This document shows positions 1 through 10,309 of a stretch of DNA of 64,000 nt, piece by piece. The notes under the pieces are model-generated. The model was not told the DNA's origin. It did not search any database and was given only the letters and a program-made list of their open reading frames with translations. Position 1 is the stretch's first letter, and each line of letters opens with the position of its first letter. The translations under genes were made by a program, and so were the position numbers. Origin of the DNA: Ahaetulla prasina (lineage: Eukaryota; Chordata; Lepidosauria; Squamata; Colubridae); the NCBI RefSeq assembly GCF_028640845.1, contig NC_080539.1:106418554-106482553 (forward strand). The letters run 5' to 3'.

Positions 1-535
1 CAGGGGGATTTGAGCTGGTGAGCTGCACTGCTGCTGTTTGGCTTCGTGTTCGTGGTCGTGCTACATCTTCGTAGTGGGTGTCAGTCTGCTGCATGTATGG
101 ATTGGAGGGGTTTGAAGTGGCTGATGTTGCAGCTGCGGTCTGGCTTCTGGTCCTTGGTCGTGCTTCCTGATCAGTGTGGGTTTGGGTCTGCTTTCTGGGT
201 GGATGTGTGGTGGTGACATCCTGTGTGGACCTCGTGAGTGTGGGTCTGGTGTCATTCCTCGTGTTAGGGACACGTTTGTCAATAAGGGCAGGTTTCCAAA
301 TGGCTGGTAGGCGGGAGGTATCATCTCGTTTGTTCATGCTGTGTGGGCGTTTTTCTATCTCGATGGCTTCTCTGATTATTCTGTTGTTAAAGTGTTCAGT
401 TTTGGCGATAGTTCTGGTCTTTTTAAAGTCAATATCGTGTCCTGTGACTTTAAAGTGTTGGACCAGGGAAGAAGTTGGTTCCTCTTTTTTGAATGAGTTC
501 TTGTGTTCTTCAATGCGTGCACTTATTCTTCTGTT
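1..535 (-). repeat. Inverted partial copy of the Penelope element's 3' part
   Basis: Position x pairs with 2347-x from 1 to 535, that is with 1812-2346 on the opposite strand. By eye it is almost identical; I noticed one substitution, at the site pairing with about 2225. The repeat reaches base 1, so it probably continues left of the window. The 1.28-kb spacer between arms is the RT remnant. Confidence 0.93.
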
Positions 536-539
536 TTTA

Positions 540-1500
540 ACCAAATTAACCAACCTACTCCAAGACCCTGCATACAAGCCCCTAAAAACAGACCCCACCA
601 CCTACCTAGAAAAAACCACTAGATCCAAAATAAAAGCCTCCCCCATCAGTGAAGAAATCCAACAAAGAATCATTCCCAGAGAGAAATCATCCAGATGCCC
701 TAAGCTCTACGGCCTCCCCAAGATACACAAAGAAGGAACCCCACTCAGACCCATAGTCAGCTCCATAGGCTCACCTCTACAAAACCTAGCCAAATTTCTC
801 GCCAAACAACTACAGCCCTATGCAGAATCCATCGCCTCACACGTAAAAAACTCATTCCAGTTCATAGAGATCATAAAGAAACAAAACTTACAGCCCAGCG
901 ACCTACTCGTGAGCTTTGATGTCATATCCCTCTTCACCCAAGTGCCAATCAAAGAAGCCTTGACAGCTATCCAAAACAAATATAACCCCCCCAATCACAT
1001 ACTAGATCTGACCAACCACTGCCTATCCAACACATACTTCATCTATAACGGACAAAAATACAAACAAATAGAAGGCGCACCCATGGGATCACCCCTCTCA
1101 CCTGTCATTGCCAACCTCTACATGGAACACTTTGAAACCCAAGCACTAGAAAAATCTGATCACAAACCCAAACTCTGGCTCAGATCGTGAGCGACACCTT
1201 CATAATCTGGCCACACGGGAAAGAAAAACTTGAAAACTTCCTCACACACCTCAATAGCCTACACCCCAAAATACAGTTCACCATGGAAACAGAAGTTAAC
1301 AACCAACTTCCTTCCTAGATGTCTTAGTCTACAAGAAACCCAATGGCTCCCTAGGACACACCATCTACCAGAAGAAAACACACACAAACCGCTATCTGCA
1401 TGCACTCTCACACCACCACCCAGCACAGATCAACTCCGTAGCCAAGACACTCATCTCTAGAACAAAATGCTTAGCTGACGAACAACACCTAAAACCGAAC
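540..1500 (+). pseudogene. Penelope-like reverse transcriptase fragment
   Basis: The open stretch to 1190 holds RT motifs in order: LYGLPKIHK near 700-725, the fingers/palm A motif SFDVISLF near 910-935, and the motif B region GAPMGSPLSPVIANLYM near 1074-1125. The catalytic YxDD region around 1180-1200 is broken. The frame meets a TGA at 1188-1190, and coding resemblance resumes in another frame with DTFIIWPH from about 1194. The N-terminal part of RT is missing because the inverted copy (1-535) abuts it at about 536. This is a dead copy whose catalytic aspartates are not intact. An apparent reading frame from 174 fuses antisense repeat DNA to the RT and is not a natural protein. Confidence 0.85.
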
Positions 1501-1740
1501 TACACACTCTCACAAACGTACTAACATCCAATGGATTCCAGAGAAATAAGATTACCAAACTAATCCAAAAGAACCCCCACTAAAACCCAAGACAGAGAGC
1601 AAGAAAATGGCACAGCCCTCCTCCCATATATAAAAGGCACCACAGACAGAATCAGCAAGATCCTCCACAAACATAACATCAAGACAGCATTCTGCACAAA
1701 CCAAAAATATCCACCATCCTAAGAAACCCCAAAGACAAAA

Positions 1741-2477
1741 TTGAGTTAGAAAATCAAGGAGTATATGAAATCCCATGCACCGCCTGCCCCACCACATACA
1801 TTGGACAAACCAACAGAAGAATAAGTGCACGCATTGAAGAACACAAGAACTCATTCAAAAAAGAGGAACCAACTTCTTCCCTGGTCCAACACTTTAAAGT
1901 CACAGGACACGATATTGACTTTAAAAAGACCAGAACTATCGCCAAAACTGAACACTTTAACAACAGAATAATCAGAGAAGCCATCGAGATAGAAAAACGC
2001 CCACACAGCATGAACAAACGAGATGATACCTCCCGCCTACCAGCCATTTGGAAACCTGCCCTTATTGACAAACGTGTCCCTAACACGAGGAATGACACCA
2101 GACCCACACTCACGAGGTCCACACAGGATGTCACCACCACACATCCACCCAGAAAGCAGACCCAAACCCACACTGATCAGGAAGCACGACCAAGGACCAG
2201 AAGCCAGACCGCAGCTGCAACATTAGCCACTTCAAACCCCTCCAATCCATACATGCAGCAGACTGACACCCACTACGAAGATGTAGCACGACCACGAACA
2301 CGAAGCCAAACAGCAGCAGTGCAGCTCACCAGCTCAAATCCCCCTGCAGCACAGATTAGACTGAGCACAACCAAGCCCCACCAACACAGGACACACCCCA
2401 GCCAATCAGAGCACAGAAAACCCCCATCCAATCAGAGCACAGCCAAGCTCCCACCCAATCAGTTCAAACCCCACTAG
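1741..2477 (+). pseudogene. Penelope-like GIY-YIG endonuclease domain and C-terminal tail
   Basis: The frame from about 1741 contains the GIY-YIG signature in the form GVYEIPC...TYIGQT, then an RxxxH segment (ISARIEEHK) and a HxFxxTGHD-like stretch, as in Penelope endonucleases. This domain nicks target DNA for integration. It is followed by a Lys/Arg-rich tail (MNKRDDTSRLPAIWKPALI) and a low-complexity Thr/Gln/Pro region to the stop after 2477. The frame is open for more than 240 codons, yet it is separated from the RT remnant by stops and frameshifts, so I treat it as part of a pseudogene. Confidence 0.85.
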
Positions 2478-2526
2478 CAGTTAAAAGGAAGAAACAGCTG
2501 CGATCACACATTGCTCCCAGAAGCAC

Positions 2527-2583
2527 GAAGCTGAAGCCTGAAGATGACGAATGAGACTTCGTCAAACGTCGCCAAGACACTTC
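2527..2583 (+). ncRNA. Hammerhead-ribozyme-like motif in the Penelope 3' region
   Basis: Elements in order: possible stem I 5' strand GAAG (2527-2530) and GC (2536-2537); core CTGAAGA (2538-2544), which fits CUGANGA; a six-base-pair stem II GACGAA/TTCGTC (2546-2551 and 2558-2563) with loop TGAGAC; AAA (2564-2566) where GAAA is expected; cleavage-site-like GTC (2568-2570); then GC (2571-2572) and CTTC (2580-2583), which can close stem I. PLEs are known to carry minimal type I hammerheads with very short stem III. Deviations are one missing base in GAAA and one extra T after CTGAAGA, so this copy may be inactive. Confidence 0.5.
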
Positions 2584-2618
2584 CAATTTTACACGGAGAA
2601 AACCCGAACAACCAAAGA

Positions 2619-2622
<4 letters not shown>

Positions 2623-2685
<63 letters not shown>
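2623..2685. repeat. (TA)n microsatellite
   Basis: Uninterrupted TA dinucleotide run directly after the Penelope 3' end. Confidence 0.95.
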
Positions 2686-2692
<7 letters not shown>

Positions 2693-3824
2693 AAAGGACA
2701 ACAATACATAACATACATTGACATAAAATATATATTCCTTTTTTACATCAGCTTCGTTTCCTTATTCTTCTCATATTTACATCCTTATTCCCCCTCTCAT
2801 TTCATTTAATTATACTTTTCTTTTTTGTCCCTATCTATATGCATGCTTTATGCAATGAATTATATAAATTCCAACTCTGCCAATATGCCAGAACATAAAT
2901 TAGATAAATTAGTCACTTCTCTATCACTTCTCTCTAATGTCCAAGGTTATCTTGAATCACCAACAGTACTTAGGAATTAATTTTCATATCTCACTTCATC
3001 AATAAGCACACTAATGCAATTAAGCAGTAACAGGCAGAGTGCAGACCTAGCTAATAAACAGCTAAATTAATATTAATTGCTATGACTCCAGTTACCTTTT
3101 GAAGGCCTAATTGTATCTGTGTCTTCACACTATTCCTCATTAGCATGAAACCAGGCACTATAATATAAATATGGAATTCACTTGATTTGAAAATCTACTG
3201 GGACTAAATCTAGGCTTAAACTAGATTGACTTTCATTTTTGGAGACTTCTGCATCCTGCTTTTAATGCAATATGCACGATCAATATAGGGTAGAACACAG
3301 CCATACCCACCAGTGACAAAAGTAAAAATCTCTAACTTCTTTTCAATTTACTCAAGGGATGTTAACATGAGATGCTATGATTCATTCTAGATGCATGTAG
3401 AGACCTAGGAGCTGAAAAGAGCACGGTCACACATTCTGAATATTTAGTCCCTAGAACGCTATCTTGAGTTTCTTTCTATAACTTTATTCTCTTCTTCCTT
3501 TATGCTTGCTAGGAATGTTAATCCTACCCTATTCTTTTAGATAAGGCTAAATCAAATGTGACAGATTTCATCTATCCTTTTGTCTGTCCATCTATCGTCT
3601 CTCACTTAAATTTCATCAGGAACATTGTAACACCAGGAGATGGAATGTAAACAGAGCACTCCACCAACCACGCTAAGAAGCAAACTCAGTGCTTCAGCTG
3701 AATAGTTCTGTTTCCCCATGTCTTTTCAATCAAGCATTTTGTGTACCTTATCATTCTTCTGTAGGAACTTCCTCTAACAACTTGTACAATACTTCTTAAA
3801 CAGAGCTCTTTCTTATTTCTTATT
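2686..3824. other. AT-rich non-coding DNA (ENPP3 intron 2)
   Basis: I recognise no exon or repeat here. It lies downstream of ENPP3 exon 2 on the minus strand and should be intronic. Confidence 0.5.
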
Positions 3825-5065
3825 TATTTTATTTGTCACAACATCATACAAAAAGATTATGTAGTATATACACATATAAACATATATAGGAAGAAGAAAA
3901 GAAAAACAATAGGACAGGAACGGTAGGCACGTTTGTGCGCTTATGCACGCCCCTTATGGTCCTCTTAGGAATGGGGTGAGGTCAATAGTAGAAAGTTTTT
4001 GGTTAAAGCTATTAGGATTATGGGAAGAGACCACAGAGTCAGGTAAAGTATTCCAAGCACTGATGATTCTGTTGCAGAAGTCATATTTTCTGCAATCTAG
4101 ATTAAAGCGGTTTACATTAAGTTTAAATCTATTGGTTGCCCTTGTATTATTGCAATTAAAGCTGAAGTAGTCTTTGACAGGAAGGACATTACAATAGATG
4201 ATTCTGTGAGTTAAACTTAGGTCTTGTCGAAGGCGACGGAGTTCCAAGTTTTCTAAGCCTAGGATTTCAAGTCTGGTGGGATAAGGTATTTTGTTGTTTT
4301 CAGAGGAATGGAGAACTCTTCTTGTAAAATATTTCTGGACACGTTCAATTGTATTGATGTCAGAGATGTGGTGAGGGTTCCAAACAGGTGAGCTGTATTC
4401 TAGAATTGGTCTAGCAAATGTTTTATATGCTCTGGTTAGTAGTGTGGTGTTTTTGGAAAAGAAGCTACGCAAAATTAGGTTTACAACTCTTAGAGCTTTT
4501 TTTTTAGTTGCAGTGGGCTTTGGCACTTAGATCATTTGACATGAAAACTCCAAGGTCTTTAACGGGATGGGGGTCGTCTGTAAGGTAATGTCCATCTAGT
4601 ATGTACTTAGTTTTAGAGTTCTTTTTTCCTATATGTAAGACTGAGCATTTGCTGGTTGAAATTTGGAGCTGCCAATTTTTAGACCAAGCGGTTAGATGGT
4701 CAAGGTCGTTTTGAATGATAGAAGTGTTGTCTGTGGTGTTAAATAGTTTGACATCGTCAGCAAAGAGAACACAATTACTTGAGATATGGTCACAAAGATC
4801 ATTAATGTATAGAATAAAGAGTGTTGGTCCAAGGACGCTGCCTTGAGGAACGCCACTCTTGACAGGAACAGGATTTGATAAAGCATTGCCAATTTTGACC
4901 ACTTGTTGTCTGTTAGACAGAAAAGCAGATATCCATTTGTGGAGGGGTCCTGAGATGCCATAGGATGTCAGTTTAAGGAGAAGTTTATCGTGTACTACTG
5001 AGTCAAAAGCTTTGCAGAAGTCTATGTAGATTGCATCTATTGATTTGCCTTGATCTAGATTTGAA
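3825..5065 (-). mobile_element. 5'-truncated CR1/L2-like LINE, minus strand
   Basis: The minus strand encodes RT palm motifs in order from about 5040 leftward: IYIDFCKAFDSV (motif A), SGVPQGSVLGP (motif B, about 4850) and FADDVKL (motif C, about 4755). The ORF2 C-terminal region follows (RPILEYSSPVWNPH, then RRVLHSS and ISAWNTLP) and ends near 3954. Frame shifts near 4510-4530 and 4900 break it. The 3' UTR ends near 3825 in a TGTTGTGACAAATAAA-type tail. This is a Jockey-superfamily LINE; the exact clade (CR1, L2 or L3) needs a library search. A second copy of the same family is at 19412-20039. Confidence 0.85.
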
Positions 5066-6212
5066 GTCCATATGTTTTTGCAGTGGAGAAGTTGTAAGTT
5101 ACATGATACAAGTTAATGTATTGAAACGTAACATTTTAGATTATTCTAATCTGCAGTGCTCATTACTTTATGTTCCTATAATTAAAGGACTATCTAGTGC
5201 TCAAGTCCAGTTTAGAGCTAATGGACAACAAAAAACAATAAGAGCTTTGGAATTGCTAATCACCAAGAAATCTGAGTGGGCAAGCCAATTGCCTGTTGTC
5301 AAGTTGTGGTAGGTTGTGTTGAATTTCTACTTAAATTGCAGTTATTAATTCTAAGCATTATCAGACAACAGCATCTGAGTGAACTTGTCTGGGCTCAGAT
5401 ACTAAGCAGAGTTTTGCATAGTTAATACAGAAGACTACTAGGAAATCCAGGCCTGTAGGTCATAGGCTAGACTAAAAAGTTGGGGGGAAAAAACCATTGG
5501 AAAAATACACTGGTCTACATAAACGTGATCAGGACCCAAAAGCATTTTGATTTGTTCATATTGCTTTTATCAATCTATGTCTCTGCATTTAAATTAGCAT
5601 ATATTATTAGCATATATATTAAAATATATGTGAATGTTTGTTTCCACACAAAAAGCAATACACCATGGCTGGTATTATTTAACCAAACATATCTGATGTC
5701 TACATTCTCCCTAAGTTTTTTCTAACAAAATTTATTGAAAGAGAATGGGGAAATTTTACAGAAATCCCACAATTATCTCTTATGTTATTGACACAGAGAT
5801 CTTTTCAGTCTTTTACTAATTGTCTCTGTATGAATTTGTAAAGAAGCTGCTGTCTTATTGGTGAATAAAGACTGTCCATGTGGCCAGGATGTGAATCTCT
5901 CTCAAGCTTTCACTTCAGAAAGCTGAAACTGAAACTTTCTTGTGAAAATTGAGATGGGTGACCAACAAAACTCTCATAGTCCTGGGAAATAAAATAAAAT
6001 AATAAACTAGAATAGAATCCTAGAAGTCAGAGGCAAATGATTTCTACAGTGTTGTCAAGAACAGATAGGTATGTGAATGTTGTCACCATGAGTTAAGCTT
6101 GAATCAAATTAATCTTTATGTGAAAAAGGCTAGCTACACCTTAAATACAGGTATATCAACTCGGTGACATGGCCTTTTCTTAACCGTTTTGGTTCAATTG
6201 AAGTAAACATAC
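5066..6212. other. ENPP3 intron 2 sequence
   Basis: AT-rich with no recognisable exon or repeat. I looked on the minus strand for the Cys-rich somatomedin-B exon expected next in ENPP3 and did not find it. Confidence 0.5.
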
Positions 6213-6291
6213 CTTTTGATGGCTCAGATTCCTTCAGTCCAAGCCCTAAACCTAGTCCAAGGGCTACAGCCACCAAAGAAATGAAAAGAAC
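6213..6291 (-). CDS. ENPP3: ENPP3 coding exon 2 (transmembrane anchor)
   Basis: On the minus strand an acceptor (TTAATAG) at 6292-6298 is followed by 79 nt and a GTATGT donor beginning at 6212. The exon encodes 26 residues plus one base. It opens with a hydrophobic segment (VLFISLVAVALGLGLGLG) and ends KESEPSK. The alternating Gly-Leu membrane segment is characteristic of ENPP3, a type II membrane ectoenzyme that hydrolyses extracellular nucleotides to 5'-monophosphates. Phase 0 at its start fits exon 1 at 21185-21307 exactly. The following exons (somatomedin-B, phosphodiesterase and nuclease-like domains) lie left of the window. Snake venom phosphodiesterases belong to this family, so the locus may also produce a venom form; nothing here proves it. 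Confidence 0.9.
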
Positions 6292-8186
6292 CTATTAACA
6301 ACAGGAAGAATAAATTAAAAATACATCATGTTGTACTTACATTCTCAACAAGAAAATCAACAAAAAGAAACAGTACATGTTCAACGTCAAGGTCCTTAGA
6401 ATTAAAAGGAGATATTTTTCAAAGCAAGGACCTGCTTACCTCACTAAATTCGGTCAGTTTTGAGTGAACCTTCTTGTTAGTGTATCAATGATTTATCAAA
6501 AAAGGTAATGGGATTTTTTTAGAATCCCGTGATATAAAGAAAAGTGAGGGTAAATTACCAGTGCAGTTAAAATAATTACAAACTAAAATAATCCAAGGTT
6601 TTGATTTTATTTTATTTTATAATGGAAGTTTAATCTTTAATCTGGATTCAGGCTTAATAGGGAATTGGGTTTTTTTTAAAAAAGTATGCAGATAATTTCA
6701 CTTTCTTTGTGACTATCAAAGAAAATGGTTCAGATTAACCTAATGAGGCCAAAGTGTTACATGACTCCAAAGCACTGAATTACACTGAAACAATTTCTGT
6801 TTTTCTCACAAATAGGAAAAACAGGTGAGGTAAGCCTAACATCTTTAAAATAGCAGATAATTATGATAGTCAGAGATAGTCCCAAGATCTAGCCAACCTT
6901 GTCTGTCCTCCAAAAGCTGAGCATACTCAGACTTTAGCACAGTAGCTGAGTATCCACTAACTTATGGAATGTTCCAGAACTATAAATTGGAAGTCAAAAT
7001 TCTTCCCAGAATAAGGGAACAGCAAACTACTTTCCTAATGTCAAGGAAATTATTTCCTTGTGTGCATGTAGCTACTAGAAATCAAGTTCAACTACAGGAA
7101 GACTTTATCTTTCTTGAGTCCATTACATCTTTTCTATAACTCTACAGCCAAATATCTTAAAATATTTTTATGATATACTGTATCTTAAAAGAAAAAATAC
7201 CTTAAAAGAACACAAAGCAGGAGCTAAACAATGATTGCCCATGCATGTTACAATGGAATATAATTTCTCATATGTCTGAACTAAATCAGTTAGCACACCT
7301 AAACATTTAAAAAAAAACTTTTCTACTTGTTGAATGATGCATGGTACTATTTCAACTAGCAGACAGACATTATGTTTCTATTTTAAGTGAACAGAGTTGT
7401 ATACTACCAGAACCTGGAAATTCTATATGTGACCTTTCTCCAATGGTATAAATATTCACAATAAATATTTCTGCTGTAGCTACGTAAGTTTAAACAAATA
7501 GTATTTCCTCTCCCTATGCAAATTAAAAATAGTTGTTATTTGCTACATAAAAGAAGAGATGTAGCTATGAGTCATAAGTAATCATAATTTCAAGTGATCA
7601 TAATGCCATTCAAAATATGTTAAAGAACAATGGATAAGATATACAAAAAGAACAAAAAACTGCCAGTCTGCGAACTGGAGGAGAGAAATGAATGTCTATT
7701 CTGAAATGCCAAAAATGACAGCTAATTCATTAGGGTGAATTTGGGAGTAATTGAACTGACTATCCACTTATGCTCAGTCTTTACATTACAAAATACCAGA
7801 AGTCTTTAGAAACAAAAGAGACTTCCTTCCCCATAATAAGGAAGCTAGTTTTGGATAAACTTTCCCAAGAAATATCTTGCTTTCCAGATATACTAGATTA
7901 CAACTCCCATCATTTCAGCAGGGACTATGCTGGCTAAGGATGAAAGGAGATGTAAACAAAGACACCTGGAGAACCATAAGCTCAGGTAAAACTCTATCAA
8001 TTCATCTATTTTTTTCTGCAATTTAATTTGATTTTTCTTTTTGGTTTGAATACAATTTTACAATCTGTACAATAATATAGTTAGTCAATCCATGACCCAT
8101 GGCCCTCAATAGAGACCTGGTGAATAACTCTTCCTTCTCCTCCTCTTCACATAACTGCCTGCACAAGTGCTGGGAAAAGGGAGACA
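6292..8186. other. ENPP3 intron 1 (3' part)
   Basis: AT-rich non-coding sequence with no element I recognise. A search for an alternative first exon gave nothing convincing. Confidence 0.5.
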
Positions 8187-8199
8187 TATACCATGAGAA

Positions 8200-8519
8200 T
8201 GGGGACTCGGTGGCTCAGGGGCTAGGACGTTGAGCTTGTCGTTCGAAAGGTCGGCAGCTCAGCGGTTCAAATCCCTAGTGCTGCCGTGTAATGGGGTGAG
8301 CTCCCGTTACTTGTCCCAGCTTCTGCCAACCGAGCAGTTTTGAAAGCACGTAAAAATGCAAGTAAAAAAAAGGGACCACCTTTGATGGGAAGGAAACAGC
8401 GTTCCGTGTGCCTTTAGCATTGAGTCTTGCCGGCCACATGACCACAGAGACGTCTTCGGAGCACGCTGGCTCTTCGGCTTTGAAACGGAGATGAGCACCG
8501 CCTCTACCTCTACCTCTAC
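8200..8519 (+). mobile_element. tRNA-derived squamate SINE with perfect 13-bp TSD
   Basis: It has a tRNA-like head (GGTGGCTCAGGGGCTAGG, then a B-box-like GGTTCAAATCC near 8263), a long unique body, and a CCTCTA-type tail. It is flanked by perfect direct repeats TATACCATGAGAA at 8187-8199 and 8520-8532. It matches a SINE family I know as abundant in squamates. Confidence 0.9.
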
Positions 8520-8779
8520 TATACCATGAGAACAACTGTACCCTTGGCCCCAACTCTAGTGTGTCCCTAAGAACCGCCTCCTTCCAGAGAGGAAGAGGGC
8601 CAGAAGTGGTATTCAGCAGGTTCTGATCAGTTCTGGAGAACCAGTAGCAGAAATTTTGAGTAGTTTGGTCCTACCCCCATCTATTCTCTACCTCATGAGT
8701 CCCAGATGATCAGTAGGAAATGGGGATTTTGCAGTAACCTTCCCCTGGAGTGGGGAGGGAATGGAGATTTTACAGTATC

Positions 8780-8991
8780 TGTTATGTCCTGCACCGGCAG
8801 TGGCGGCCCCTAGTGGTGGAGATGGTTTCTTGTTCTGTTCTGATTGGCTCCCGCTTTTGGAGCTGCATAAAAAGAGGGCTGTCAAAGCAGGCCTGGTCTG
8901 CTGGTTGTTGCTGGTCTCTGTGAGTTAAAATAAACGTTATGTGTGAACATCTGTGGAGCCTCAATTATTATGGAACCCACAGAATATAATA
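8780..8991 (+). repeat. 5' LTR of the gypsy element
   Basis: 212 bp, beginning TGTTATG and ending AATATAATA. It contains a TATA-like CATAAAAAG near 8866 and an AATAAA signal near 8929. It differs from the 3' LTR at two positions that I can see. Confidence 0.93.
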
Positions 8992-9098
8992 CTGGTGACG
9001 AGGACTGAGGAAAGTACGTGAGTTGCTGAGCTGCTGAGCGAGCCAAAGTGTGAATTTCTCCTCAGAGCTATTCAGATCCCTGGCCTACAGAGCAAACC

Positions 9099-10309
9099 AT
9101 GGCATCGCCTCAGAACTTTGTGCCTTTTAACCCAGTGACCGAATCGTGGGAGGCATTTGTAGCCCGTTTTGACTGCTTTCTTATTGCCAATGAATATACA
9201 AACCTATCTAGTGAAAGGAAGCGTGCTTATTTCCTGGGTTTCTGTGGGGCAGAAATGTTCGAGACAGCCATGACATTGATGGCCCCCCAGTCAATTCATG
9301 CAGGGACTTGGGATGACTTCATGGCTAAATTAAAAAGACATTACGCCCCGACACCCTCCAGGATCGCCCGCGGCAGCTGTTTTACCATAGGGATCAGGCT
9401 GAGGGGGAATCGATAAACCAGTATGTAGCCGCTTTACGTAAAGTGGCGCGCCATTGCGAATTTGTTGATCTGGATGATTACCTTTTGGACCGGCTCGTCA
9501 GCGGTGTCCGGGATGAACGCCTCAAGCGGCGTCTCATCGCTAAGCAGGACCTCACATTTCAGATGGCATTAGATGAGGCATGTGCCTCAGAGCTGGCCAC
9601 CCTCTCATTAGCTGATATGCCTCGAGGGCAGAGCCCACAGATAGCAAAAGGAGCAACAATTCATTTCAACAAAGCTGATCCACTATATGAGGAGGAGGAG
9701 GAGGAAGACGCTGTCCATCGCCTTAAAGAGGTTAAGAAACCAAATACTCATGCGGGAGATAGCCTCCCTCTGACTGGCTGTTTTGGGTGTGGGGGAAATC
9801 ATATGCGAGCCGCCTGTAATTTCAAAGACGCAATTTGCCGCCGTTGCGGCCGACGGGGCCATATTGCCCGGGTTTGCCGATCGGTCCAGCCTGAGAGGGT
9901 TCCACAAAAGGGTCCGTCAGCCGGCCTTTCTCTTGGAAGACGACCTCACCTGAGATCCAGGAGGCCGCAGGATGACTGCTATGCCATTTTCCGTGATGAG
10001 ATGCGAGGAACAAGGATCAGGTGGCGATCTGAGGAACCGATCCAGCAGAAAATCCGAATTTCCGTCCTGATCGAAGGGCGGCCATGCTTGATGGAAGTTG
10101 ATACCGGATCTGCAACTTCCATAGTCTCCTGGAGCACGATAAAGCATCTGGTGCCTACTATTGCTAAGAAGTGTCGGAAGCCTTGTGCGCTGTTATTAAA
10201 AGACTATCAGGGACGCCAATTCCCATTGTGGGTAGTGGGAAATTCAGGTACAATTCAAGAAATTTGTAGGCCGCCTATCACTGGTAGTTGTAGATGGCTC
10301 ATTGCCTAG
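9099..10309 (+). pseudogene. gypsy gag with zinc knuckles and protease (frameshifted)
   Basis: The likely start is ATG 9099 (MASPQNFVPFNP). The capsid-like region runs to about 9355, where the reading frame shifts; it then stays open to 10309. Two zinc knuckles lie near 9778-9880 (CX2CX3HX4C and CX2CX4HX4C), which bind element RNA. A retroviral-type aspartic protease with active-site DTGS is near 10099. A Glu-rich run sits near 9690-9708. A second frame change near 10260-10300 separates the protease from the pol remainder. Gag forms the particle and the protease cuts the polyprotein. The break inside gag makes this copy defective unless it is a sequencing error. Confidence 0.85.

Larger units (their letters stand above)
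1..2685 (+). mobile_element. Penelope-like retroelement (PLE), rearranged and decayed
   Basis: The element reads on the plus strand. An RT remnant at about 540-1500 carries the PLE-type motif LYGLPKIHK and a PMGSPLSP box. A GIY-YIG endonuclease remnant lies at about 1758-2000, and a basic, Pro/Thr-rich tail runs to 2477. The combination of RT and GIY-YIG is diagnostic of canonical Penelope elements. Positions 1-535 are an inverted copy of 1812-2346, abutting the truncated RT at 536; such partial inverted copies are typical of PLEs. The 3' end (2466-2622) precedes an AT-dinucleotide run. Frame breaks make this copy non-coding. The left boundary lies outside the window. Confidence 0.9.

Noticed and set aside
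174..1190. A long open frame of 338 codons
   Set aside because: It joins the antisense of the inverted Penelope copy to the RT fragment; only the part after about 540 has coding meaning.
5066..6212. Expected next ENPP3 exon (Cys-rich)
   Set aside because: No Cys-rich stretch with splice sites is visible here or in 2686-3824.
7310..7350. Possible alternative first exon of ENPP3 on the minus strand
   Set aside because: Only a very short resemblance, no ATG in the right place and no convincing donor in the right phase.
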